A stretch of 64,000 bases of DNA, from assembly GCF_963259705.1 (NCBI RefSeq), contig NC_081846.1:59759722-59823721 (forward strand). The letters are read 5' to 3'. This document shows positions 48,214 through 57,517 of this stretch, piece after piece. Position 1 is the first letter of the stretch; each line of letters opens with the position of its first letter. The notes beneath the pieces are model-generated. The model worked only from the letters and a program-made list of their open reading frames with translations, was not told where the DNA came from and searched no databases. A program made the translations under genes and the position numbers. Source of the DNA: Myotis daubentonii (taxonomy: Eukaryota; Chordata; Mammalia; Chiroptera; Vespertilionidae).

Positions 48214-48687
48214 GAGCCCTAACTGGTTTGGCTCAATGGACAGAGCTTCGGCCTGCAGACTGAAAAGTCCTAGGTTCGATTCCAGTCAAGGGCATGTACC
48301 TTGGTTGTGGGCACACCACCAGTAGGAGGTGTGCAGGAGGCAGTTGATCAATGTTTCTCTTTCATCGATGTTTCTAACTCTCTATCCCAGTGATGGCGAA
48401 CCTATGACATGCGTGTCAGAGGTGACACGCAAACTCATTTTTTTTGGTTGATTTTTCTTTGTTAAATGTCATTTAAATATATAAAATAAATATCAAAAAT
48501 ATAAATCTTCATTTTACTATGGTTGCAAATATCAAAAAATTTCTATATGTGACACGGCACCAGAGTTAAGTTAGGGTTTTTCAAAATGCTGACACGCCAA
48601 GCTCAAAAGGTTCACCATCACTGCTCTATCCTTTTCCCTTCCTCTCTTTAAATAACCAATAAAATATATTTTTTAAAAATTAAAAAT
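48201..48687 (+). mobile_element. Ves-type SINE with 13-bp TSD, split by a hAT
   Basis: TSD aaaaattaaaaat at 48201-48213 and 48675-48687 lies in the L1. SINE body 48214-48387 ('gagccctaactggtttggctc', B box 'taggttcgattcc', 'catcgatgtttctaac') continues at 48632-48674 (CT-run, 'accaataaaatat' tail). The hAT at 48388-48623 divides it. Confidence 0.95.
48380..48631 (+). mobile_element. hAT non-autonomous element with perfect 8-bp TSD
   Basis: TSD ctctatcc at 48380-48387 and 48624-48631. The element (48388-48623, 236 bp) has terminal inverted repeats 'cagtgatggcgaacct' and 'ggttcaccatcactg', and subterminal 'gcgtgtcagaggtgacacgc' (an inner palindrome). Its insertion into the Ves CT-run dates it after the SINE. 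Confidence 0.97.
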
Positions 48688-48795
48688 AAAACTGCCTTTT
48701 GATCCAGCTATTCCACTACTGGGAATATATCCAAAGAAACCTAAAACACTAATTCGAAATAATATATGCACCCCTATGTTCAGCTTTATTTATAA
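48688..48795 (+). mobile_element. Old L1, segment 3
   Basis: 'actgccttttgatccagctattccac', 'gggaatatatccaaagaaacc', 'tgcacccctatgttcagctttatttataa'. This is the standard L1 ORF2 C-terminal order. It stops at the Helitron edge and resumes at 51959. Confidence 0.95.
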
Positions 48796-48972
48796 CTAGT
48801 GGCCTGGTGCACAAATTTGTGCACATGGAAAGGAAATTAATTAGAAGAAATATTTTAATATCACTATTTACCCTTTCTCTATAATAGAAGTGTCAACCAA
48901 ATTCACGATAGACAGACAGATCAAAAAACACGTGTGCGATTGGCACCAATGAGAGCTTTATATATATAGATA

Positions 48973-49556
48973 AACTTAGGTAATTAGACCTGCTTTCAGA
49001 TGTAGCTAAACTTTTTCCAGCCCAGTGAAGCACCCCAACTTCTCTTTCAGGTAATTGTCAGCAACACAGCAGTAAATATCAACAGGAAACAGATTATTAT
49101 TGTAGATCATGCAGGGAGAACAAAGGGTAAAATATTTAACTGCGGCAGTGTTTGACTATATTCTGCACAGTGAGAAAACCTGAAGTCATTTTCAAGGTCC
49201 ACCATTTCTTACTTCTTTTCAGTCAGATCAAGTTTCTAAACTTTCTAAATCTCTGTTTTCTGGCTAATGAAAAGAAAATAGGATTCCACCAAGTCTCCTA
49301 TCTGCCTACTCCAGGACTTCTGTGAGGATCAAATGAGATGAGGCACAGGAAAACGCTTCAGAGACATTTGGTTAAAGTGTAAAATGTTTCCACCTGACTA
49401 TAAAGCAAGTCATGTTCCAATGCCAAAGAAACTCCAAGCAGGGTAGTAGGGAGAGGAAGCTGGGCGTTGCTACATGACATCATTACCTGGTGCCCAAAGT
49501 GACTGTTTCCGGGCTAAGCTGGGCTGTGGGCCTTATTTTGCACCATGGGGTGTTGG
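48973..49556. other. Non-Helitron cargo inside composite Helitron
   Basis: This 0.6-kb segment differs from all other Helitron interiors in the window: it is neither GC-rich nor repetitive. Part of it (about 49230-49390) reads as an ancient MIR ('ttctgtgaggatcaaatgagatgagg'), which marks it as ordinary mammalian genomic DNA. At 49041-49128 a pyrimidine-CAG acceptor-like site, a 76-bp stretch open in one frame and a GGTAAA donor-like site occur in exon order. This may be chance. I recognise no gene. Confidence 0.55.
49230..49390 (+). repeat. MIR-like fragment within the cargo
   Basis: Words 'aaactttctaaatctctgttttc' and 'tctgtgaggatcaaatgagatg', then 'aaaacgcttcagagacat', match MIR order. Diverged. 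Confidence 0.6.
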
Positions 49557-49562
49557 CAGTGT

Positions 49563-49938
49563 TACAGAACCTACACAGAACGTTCTCTAGGGACAGAAGA
49601 ACTTCGCTGGCGAGAGCATGCCCGAGGATCCTGGACAGGGACTGGCCTCGGAGCCTGGAGGCAAAGCCTGGTGAGAGAGCATGGCAGGGGATCCTGGACT
49701 GAACCTGACTGCGGAGATTGGCAGGAGAGCCTGACTAGAACCTGGTGACTGAACCTGGCTGGAGATCTGGAGCAGAACCTCTCTGGAGATCCAGACCAGA
49801 ACTTGGCTGGAGATCCTGGCTAGAGATCCTGGCTAGGCTGCTGTTTCAACTGAACGTTGTCTCCGTGTCATTCCTTCTTCGCCGACTCCGTCTACACCTT
49901 TGGGGGACCCCTGGACCCGCTAGGGTTGGACCCCGGCA
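49563..49938 (+). mobile_element. 5' LTR of the ERV, lacking U3
   Basis: 376 bp against 714 bp for the 3' LTR. Only the last roughly 190 bp align well with the 3' LTR (from 'gaacctggctggagatc' to 'ggaccccggca'). No TATA box is present. It begins 'tacagaacc' directly after the duplication rather than with TG. Contains repeated 'ctggctggagatcc' words. Confidence 0.82.
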
Positions 49939-49940
49939 TA

Positions 49941-49958
49941 TGGCGCCCGAACAGGGAC
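49941..49958 (+). other. Retroviral primer-binding site for tRNA-Lys
   Basis: tggcgcccgaacagggac, 2 bp after the LTR CA end, is complementary to the 3' end of lysine tRNA. Lysine-tRNA priming is usual for betaretroviruses and class II ERVs. Confidence 0.95.
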
Positions 49959-50306
49959 CCCTAGGTAAGCGCCCCGCACTCGGGACGGATAGGACTCCAC
50001 CGTAGGAAGAGGGTGGATAGTCTTCGCCGACTCCGTCCACACCTTTGGGAATCCCTGGAACAGGATTCCCCTAGGTAAGCCCCTCCCCCTTGAAAACCAC
50101 CACACTCAGGACGGATAGGACTCCACCAGGGTGCTGCAAACCCCCCTACAGAGGATAAGTAGGGTAAGAAGGTGGATAGTACAGAACTTAGATTGAGAAG
50201 ATGTGCCATACTGAGTCCAAAGAAAGAAGACTCTGTATTGATCTTTAGATTAAGAAGATGTGCCATACTGAGTCTAAAGAAATAAGACTCTGTATTGATC
50301 TTTTAA
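49959..50306 (+). repeat. ERV leader with two duplications
   Basis: A copy of the U5-end sequence 'cttcgccgactccgtccaca' recurs at about 50022. 'gggacggataggactccacc' occurs near 49982 and 'aggacggataggactccacc' near 50109. A 57-bp unit ('gattgagaagatgtgccata...gatcttt') is repeated in tandem at about 50191-50303. Confidence 0.9.
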
Positions 50307-50460
50307 CACTTATGCTTGCTAGCAGAGGAATTAAGGTTACTCCCAGTCAGATGGAACATTTTATACAAGAAATACGTCCATGCTTTTCTGAGGAAGGAAA
50401 GGTGCCAGAAAGGTAAATGTAGAGGCATGGGAGAAGGTAGGCCCAAGGAGCCTTATCCTT
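50307..50460 (+). pseudogene. Remnant of ERV gag (matrix region)
   Basis: About 50 codons after the leader read like the N-terminal matrix part of a betaretroviral Gag, the structural polyprotein, with a run ending in EEGK and, after a one-base frame change, WEKVG. Stops and the frame change near 50415-50430 break it. Similarity was judged by eye only. The initiator region is not clear, and no nucleocapsid zinc knuckles follow. Confidence 0.55.
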
Positions 50461-50618
50461 AACCCCACTGCAGCCTTTCTACCCTGGGAAAGTGCAGGAT
50501 TGGCAAGCTCTCCCTGGGATGATAGATCAGGACTCAGGTAATAGCGGAAAGCGCCAATCCTACTCTTAAAATGGATATAAGAGAGCATTTGAGGTTTTTC
50601 TTTTTAAAGCTTGCTTTT

Positions 50619-50640
50619 AAAAAATAAAAAAGGGGGAATT
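50619..50640 (+). other. Polypurine tract of the ERV
   Basis: An A-rich run then 'aaaaaagggggaatt' lies immediately before the TG of the 3' LTR, the usual primer site for plus-strand DNA synthesis. Confidence 0.85.
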
Positions 50641-51354
50641 TGCCGGGAGCCGGGCCATCCTTGCTGTTTCAAGGGACCTGGCATATATGGCATATGGTTC
50701 TTAATATGTTTGCTCACCTTCTTGGCGCTGTGTTTTAACCAAGGTCACCTCTCAGAGAAAGGTTGAATCCCCAGGTAGGGATTTTCCCCTGAAGTTAGGG
50801 AGGGAATAAAACCCCTCAACTAAGTGCCAGGCGGGTAATTAATCCCTTTAACTACGAACAATCATGCTTAAACTACATAATCTTTACTCCCTGGAATGGA
50901 GATAAGAAACGCCCTAACCTTTGTAATAGAGATTGATAGGATTGAATCAACTGGTATAAATACAGTTGTAACAAGACAGAAACACACAGAATTTAGAACT
51001 CAGAACTCAGAACACAGAACTCATGAGACAGAATTCAGAACACAGAACTTAGAACACAGGGCTTGGAAGACAGGACCAAGAGAGACAGAGCCTAGGCACA
51101 GAACCAAACCTGGCTGGAGATCTCAGACAGAACCTGGCTGGAGAACCTAGCGAGGGAACATGGCCACAGAACCTGGCTGGAGATTCTAAGCAGAACCTCT
51201 CTGGAGATCGAGACCAGAACTTGGCTGGAGATCCTGGCTGGAGATCCTGGCTAGGCTGCTGATCAACTGAACGCTGTCTCCGTGTCATTCCTTCTTCGCC
51301 GACTCCGTCCACACCTTTGGGGACCCCTGGACCTGCTGGGGCTGGACCCCAGCA
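50641..51354 (+). mobile_element. 3' LTR of the ERV, complete
   Basis: 714 bp, TGCCGGG...CCCCAGCA. U3 has a TATA box at 50955-50962. The region after it is a low-complexity array of 'cagaactcagaac' words (about 50985-51060), then 'ggctggagatc' repeats and U5. Followed by the cagtgt duplication. Confidence 0.9.
50955..50962 (+). promoter_or_regulatory. TATA box of the 3' LTR
   Basis: TATAAATA in the context 'ctggtataaatacagt'. Transcription would be expected to start about 25-30 bp downstream, near 50990. The 5' LTR has lost this element, so only the 3' LTR could still promote. Confidence 0.7.
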
Positions 51355-51593
51355 CAGTGTCATCTGTGATTTGGTGGGGTGTTGCTCTAGGGTGGTGGCA
51401 GGGCCTGGGTCCCACTTGGGGGAAGCCAAGTGTTGCTTTGTTGGCACCAGGTCCTTGGTACCGTTTCTCTATAAATGGCCAGTGAGCGTCACGGCAGCTC
51501 CTGTGTTGAGCATCTGCCCCCTGGTAGTCAGTGTGCATCATAGTGACCGGTCAGATGGTTGGACATTTAGCATATTAGCCTTTTATATATAGA

Positions 51594-51958
51594 CTAGATG
51601 CCCGGTGCATAAAATTCATGCATGGGGGGTGGGAGGTTTGCACCCCAGCCTGTACCCTCTTGCAATCCAGGACCCATCGGGGGATGTCTGATTGCCAGGA
51701 TCCGGCCCAAACTGGCAGTCGGACATCCCTCTCACAATCTGGGACCACTGGCTCCTAACTGTCTGATCATCCCTAACTCCTCTGCTTGTCTGCCTGATCG
51801 CCCCTAGCCACTCACCTGACTGCCTGATCGCCCCTAACCACTCACCTGACTGCCTCATCGCCCCTAATTGCTTCTGCCTTGGCCCCGCCAGTGGCTTCGT
51901 CAGGAAGGACATCCAGCTGTCCAATATAATTAGCATATTATGCTTTTATCATTTTAGA
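51594..51958 (-). mobile_element. Helitron abutting the composite Helitron
   Basis: 3' CTAG at 51594 after A, hairpin-like 'gcataaaattcatgc', interior imperfect inverted repeat at 51680-51731 (relative of that at 25.3 kb). The 5' end is 'ataattagcatattatgc', 'ttttatcattttaga', at 51958 before T. L1 resumes at 51959. Confidence 0.92.
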
Positions 51959-52545
51959 TGGCCAACATTTGGAAGTAGCCCAAGTACACATCAGTAGATG
52001 AGTAGATAAAAAGCTGTGGTTCATTAACACAATGGCTTACTACTCAGCCATAAAAAGTAAGAAATCTTACTTTTTGTGACAGTATGGATAGACCTGGAGA
52101 ATATTATACTAAGTGAAATATGCCAGTCAGAGTAAAATAAGTACCACTGATTTCACTGACATGTAGAGTCTAATGAACAAAATAAATTAACAAAGTAGAG
52201 ATATACTCAGGGATACAGAGAACAGACTGACAGGTTTTATAGGGGACGGATGGGGGGCTGGGTGAGAAAAATGATGGAATTAAGCAAAATAGAAAAAGAA
52301 AGAGTCAGGGATGCAGACAACAGTATGGTGACTGCCAGAGGGAGGGAGGGAGGGGTGAGATGAGGAAGTAAAGGGGGGATAAAGGGTGATGGAAGGAGAC
52401 TAGACTTGGGGTGGTGAACCTACAATACAGTAATAGTTGATGTATTATCGAATTGTATACCTGAACCTTATATAACTTGATCAACCAATGCTACCCTAAT
52501 AAAGTCAATAATAATAAATTTAAAAATAAAAATAAAATGTAGATA
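51959..52545 (+). mobile_element. Old L1, segment 4: end of ORF2 and 3' UTR
   Basis: 'tggccaacatttggaagtagccc', 'actactcagccataaaaag', 'gacagtatggatagacctgg', 'actaagtgaaatatgccagtc', then the 3' UTR 'ggtgaacctacaatacag', 'aattgtatacctgaacctta' and an A-rich tail with AATAAA-like repeats. Confidence 0.93.
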
Positions 52546-55500
52546 AACTGGGAACAAAACAAACTACATAATTTCTAAGATCCATACAAAATGAAACTGC
52601 TGGGCTTTCAATAAAAACATATATATTAAGAATTTCTAGAAAGTGACAGTAGAGCATTAAACAAGCATAATGCCTTTTAAGTCCACATGCCCATGAAACC
52701 AGCCCTACTGGGGGACTTTTTAAAGGGACTCTAAGATAAAATTACAGAAAATGTTTATCTGATAAACAGTAGAGAGAAAGAGGCTCTTAATCCAGGAATG
52801 ATTTGAAACTAGTTACTTAAGATTTAACTTACTGTAGCTTATGGACTGAGTTGGGAAGACAGACTAGAATTCAGTCTGGAATTCAGAAACTATTGCAGCA
52901 ATCACAGCCTGAGGGAGAGATTGCACCATTATGGTGGTGGTGGACCGGAAGAGGAACAGAAAATTTGACATATATAATACGATGGCAATTTTTTACAAAG
53001 AAAAGGTAACAAACATACTAGTAAGTTTTTGTTTTATTTTGGTTTAATTGGAAGAAGTTCCTAAAGAAAAATATTTCAGATTTGGGGGATATATCTTAGA
53101 AAAAAGAAGTATACTCTAAAAAAAAAACAATGCTTTCTTTTTCTCCATCCCCCTCCCCCACCTTTTACACGGAAAATGTTAAAATAAACCAGGTGTCAAT
53201 AATAACTCTTTTTCCCCACATTGACTTTAATTGGAACATTTTATTTTGGTGAAAGTACATTCCTGGTCTCAAACTCTATTCTCAGATTGTACAATCATAA
53301 TAAAGTGCAAAATTAGTAGACATTTAAGTTTTTTAATCTTTCTCTGATTTAACTATATACTCGATGAAATGTTGATCTCATCATATTTCCATGACATCTT
53401 TGTGTTACACAATATGCATATAAAATTCCCTTAGAAGAAAACTAAATTCTTATATCTCTCCTTTCAATCATATCATTTATATAATTTTGAGAACGCAGCA
53501 GCAAAACATTCAATGAATTATTAAAAAGTGCTGAGAATTGCTTTACAGGTGTTAAGAGCTAACTAAGGATCATCGAATTCTACCAGTTATTAACATATAA
53601 ATTCAAAAAAGAAAAAAAGTCCACATACAGGTATTTTGTCCAAATTAATGTTTTCTACTTTTAAGAAGGTCATAAGAGCAAAAAGGACATAATCTTTGGC
53701 TTCACTTCACACATTTATTTATTCATCAATATTTCCATAAGTAAATTTGTTAACGTAAGTGTTTCAAACAGAAAAAAATAGAATAAGTCAAGGGAAATAC
53801 AGGAAATTAAAATAAATAAGAAATATGTGAGTACACAAAATCACATTCACTAGAATAAAAGCTCAGATAAATGAGTACATGCCCTAGGGCATCATTTATT
53901 GTTGTGCACATGCACATAAATATATACAGTAGTGACACATTTGGAAAAGAACATAAACAAATTAAAGAGTTCATGAGAAAGATTTGATGAAAGGTTTGGA
54001 AAATAAGGAAAGGTTAAAGAACAATGCATGTTCAGACAAATGAACATTTTAAAGGGATATATATATATCTATATCTATATATAGATATAGATATATAAAA
54101 AGAAATGATAGGAAGAAGATAGGGAAAGAATAGAAGATATAAAATAGGAAAGACATGCAAAAATTTGGAAAATCTCTAAACAATAAAGAATGTAAACCAA
54201 AAGAATATGTAACTCTTATTGAAAGAGGATCTGTTATTTTTCAAAAAGCCAAGATTGATGTTAGATGTGTATTAAGAAAGGCCTATAAATAATTAAGGTA
54301 GCCCTGCCTTACTACAAAGAAGAACAGATATGAACAAAGATCTTCCTTCCAAATTTGAAATCCAATTTATTTCCTCTATCTCTTTCTTGATGAGTTTTGT
54401 CTACTTTTAGTCTTAACTCACATTTGAAATATATTTGAATTTTCTACTTTAAAATAGAATGAAGTACAAAAGGAACTAAAAAGAATAAAAAGCAGCATTA
54501 AGTTGTACAACATGATGGGAAGTGAATTGTGTTTCTTACTGGACAAGAAATTAAAGATGAATTAGTCATTATATATGTATATATTTAATATGCCAGGCAC
54601 TGTACTAGGCACAAATATAAATCCATTGCAAGAGCAGAATTCAAATATGTTTGTTTTTTTCTTCAAGATCATTATATATATATATATATATGTCATATAA
54701 CTACTAACCAGCTCTCCAATAATGTGTTGCTAGTTGCAAGGAAATCAAATGAAGCCATTCTCTCTCTTAGTTGGAAAATAACATGAAATCAGGAAATATC
54801 TTTCTTTCAATCAGTAGAATCATTTTTACAAATAAAGAAAAAGACATCTTACTTAGCAAAACTGTTAAGATTATAATTAGGGCTTAAATACTAGAGAAAA
54901 ACTTTAAAAATTGTGTTTTACTAATTCAAAAATCATTACTTGACCAGAGGCTTGCAGGAAAGTTATATTTGCTTTGATTAATTTCTTTCTTTTTATAGAG
55001 AGTAAATTAATAATGGAAATAAGATTGCAAGAGGATCCTTGAAAATACTTAGTAGAACTAACTTTCTAAGCACCCTCAAGCACTTTAGAAGGATCCATTT
55101 TCACACAATTGATATGCTAATTACAAACCATTAAATCAAGTCAAGGGTGTGTATTGGATAACACTTTGTTAGTTCAATGTGAGTTAATGTAGGTACTTGA
55201 AATAATAGAACTCTATTCCATTCTGAAATAATATATTTTCAGGCCTTTTTCCTTTAATTGAGACTAAGCTTCCTCCAATTAGTACAGATTAATGACATTT
55301 TACAGGAGTCAATATTTAGGAACCAAGAGGTATTGCTGAATCTTCTATAACCTAGTTATGGTCAGAGAAGAGGGTTAGATTGGGAAAAGTAATCCTAGAG
55401 TTGATACTTAATATTATATTTCAATTGAATAGTATTTCCACACACAACAAAATAACAGATACGATAAATTTGGATAATTCATGTGGGTTGTAGATTGCTT

Positions 55501-55606
55501 GAGGACAATGACCTCTTTTCATTTAGAAAACAGTCGGTGATAAAATATTGGTAACATTTACTTTTCTTTGGGAGGAATGGGTTGTTGTGAGCTAAATGTT
55601 GTGTTC
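52546..55606. other. Unassigned AT-rich stretch
   Basis: No gene. Small items: a 36-bp perfect AT-rich palindrome at 54062-54097, a (TA)n run at about 54672-54691, and an L2/MIR-like 'atgccaggcactgtactaggcac' at about 54590-54613. Confidence 0.5.
54062..54097. repeat. 36-bp perfect AT palindrome
   Basis: Self-complementary around 54079/54080 with two C and two G on each side in mirrored places (ctatatct / agatatag). Probably grown from a TA microsatellite. Confidence 0.9.
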
Positions 55607-55812
55607 AAAACCATTTCAGGCCCTGACCTGTGTGTCTCAGTTGGTTGAGTACCATCCCATGAACCAAAAGGTCACCCATTGAGAGCTCAGTCCCCAGTAG
55701 GAGTCGTGCTGGAGTCAGTGGATGAATGTTTCTCTCTCACTCCTTCCCTTCCTCTTTCTCTAAAAAAAAAAAATCAATAAAGTACATATTTAAAAGAAAA
55801 AAACTATTTCAG
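55607..55812 (+). mobile_element. Ves-type SINE with TSD
   Basis: TSD aaaaccatttcag (55607-55619) against aaaactatttcag (55800-55812). Head 'gccctgacctgtgtgtctcag', 'ggttgagtaccatcccatg', a shortened body, CT-run and 'aaaatcaataaagt'. Confidence 0.9.
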
Positions 55813-56960
55813 TATCATACTACCTGATATTTTTTAACATGTTTAAAAATTGCTAGCTACTAGAAAAGGGGAAAATGTATTTAAAGGAAAGAAAAATGGT
55901 TTGCACAAACTTGGTATCATCCTTACCACTTATGTATCATAATTATCATAATTAATATTTGGCCACATTCTCAATTGCTTTTACTCATGCTAGGAAAGGT
56001 TTATAATGTTCATTTTAAAATCAAATTTTTACTTCTTTTTCATTATTTAAAATGATTCAACAAGAGAGGAAATTTAATATCATATTTTTCAGCTTATCAA
56101 ATTTATTGTTATGGCTCTTCAGATAAATAAAAGCTAAAAAAGCACTTGTGTCTTTAAGTGATATTTCTGCATATTATTCTCTCTAGATATTTTATTTTTT
56201 GAAAATAATATAACCACATTAATATTTATTTAGACATTTTTAGTAATCATTTTCTTTTTCATATAATGAGAGATTACTAAATAGGCTAATTCAGTGTATG
56301 AAGCATTTCACATACAAATTTTTGCATTATCTGATAGGTTTTCATATGTAAATCACATGCATATGTTTATCTCCTGTGAATAGTGTCAAATATCCTCAGT
56401 GCAAAATGAACCTTAGCTAACATTATCTTCCTAATGACTTTTCTTTTCCCAAGGAAAAATTTGTTATTTGTGTCAGGCATTTAGAAATTGTCATTCAAAC
56501 TGAGCTTTTTGTTTGTTTGTTTGTTTTATTGGACTGCATCAGGGTCAAAAAGGAAAATGAACTCTTTGAGGTAAATTACCATTATATTGCCCTTATACAA
56601 ACCTTTTGAGTTTTTATATTTAAGATTATGAGATATAAGCCATAAACATTTTTGAAACACAGAAAGTGGAATAGTTCAATTTTTTAAAAGTTCATTATAT
56701 TTAAAGGATTTTTACTAGATGTCAGGCAATTAAATCACATTCACAAACATAGAAAGACAATTGCTTAAACGAAGCAGGATAGTAGGAAGGTAGAAAGATT
56801 CCTTGGCAAGTGAAATGGGGAAACAAATAGCTGATTCAAACTGACCTCTGACTCACCTGTCTCCTTTTCCCTGGCACAAACACTCCCTTAAGCATTAAGC
56901 TCCCGGAACAATGAGGTTCTGGTCAACATCCAATCATCTTAGAAACAAAGTTTTATTCAG
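55813..56960. other. Unassigned AT-rich stretch
   Basis: A short (GTTT)n run lies at about 56508-56527. No gene or clear repeat. Confidence 0.5.
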
Positions 56961-57517
56961 GTCTGTTGACCACAGAGATAGAGTTTTGATTAAACTAGAG
57001 ATGACATCTAGGCCTCAGCTGTGTTTTAATTCCAGGCCCAAAAAAGCAGCAAAACCAAACGAAGTGACGCGTTGCTGACATCAGAACCAGGTGCAGTGAC
57101 CAATAACCCTGGCCAATCAGTAAAGACCAATCAGTAAATGCCCGTGAAAGAGCACACCTGGAAAGCTGATGAATATTTTACTGAGATCCTTCCCTGAGAT
57201 CCCCTAAAATTCCCTGCCTTTAGAAAACGGGTAAAAACCCTTAAGAAAAAGGACCCAGAGCCCATGCACTCTCTCTGGAAGGTCCCACCTTCCCCATTTC
57301 TTCCCTAGGGGCATACCTTGGCTTTCCTTCTCCTAAGCTCCAAGGGCCCTTCTTTTTGCCTCTGTAAATTGCTTGAGTCTCTGCAGCCCAACTGGCTCAC
57401 TTCTTCTTCCTCTGTGACTTTCTAAACAAACTTCTTACACTAGCGTTCTTGGCTCCTGAATTCTTTCTTTACCGAACTCAAGACCCAAGGTCTAACACAG
57501 CCGCTAACACAACAACA
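56961..57517 (+). mobile_element. Probable solo LTR, class I-like
   Basis: The segment opens TGTTG (56964) and closes CAACA (57510-57517), a typical LTR inverted end. Three CCAAT boxes sit at 57100, 57113 and 57127. The downstream half is CT-rich ('ctttctaaacaaacttc'), as in gammaretrovirus-like U5. No TSD could be fixed and no internal region is adjacent. Confidence 0.6.

Larger units (their letters stand above)
49557..51360 (+). mobile_element. Internally deleted class II (betaretrovirus-like) endogenous retrovirus
   Basis: A 6-bp duplication cagtgt (49557-49562 and 51355-51360) flanks the provirus. Order: 5' LTR 49563-49938 (short), primer-binding site, leader with duplications, about 150 bp resembling the start of gag, a jump to the 3' end, polypurine tract, 3' LTR 50641-51354. 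The internal region is only about 700 bp, so nearly all of gag and all of pro, pol and env are missing. It cannot encode a retroviral enzyme or envelope. Confidence 0.9.
48796..51593 (-). mobile_element. Composite Helitron carrying non-Helitron DNA and an ERV
   Basis: The 3' end is at the left (CTAG at 48796 after A; hairpin 'gtgcacaaatttgtgcac'). The 5' end is at the right ('cacatttagcatattagcc', 'ttttatatataga' to 51593). 51361-51593 is ordinary HeliBat 5' sequence (contains 'ctgccccctggtagtcagtg'). An internal 5'-like end 'gctttatatatatagat' lies at 48956-48972. 48973-49556 does not look like Helitron. The ERV at 49557-51360 inserted later. Confidence 0.85.

Noticed and set aside
49051..49126. 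Calling a captured exon as a gene feature
   Set aside because: 76 bp with generic splice-like edges is not enough; kept only as a low-confidence finding.
50307..50460. A usable gag reading frame
   Set aside because: Stops and a frame change break it and almost all of gag is deleted; annotated only as a remnant.
51959..52545. Independent L1 insertion right of the Helitrons
   Set aside because: Its first bases continue exactly where the L1 at 48795 stops, so it is the same element.
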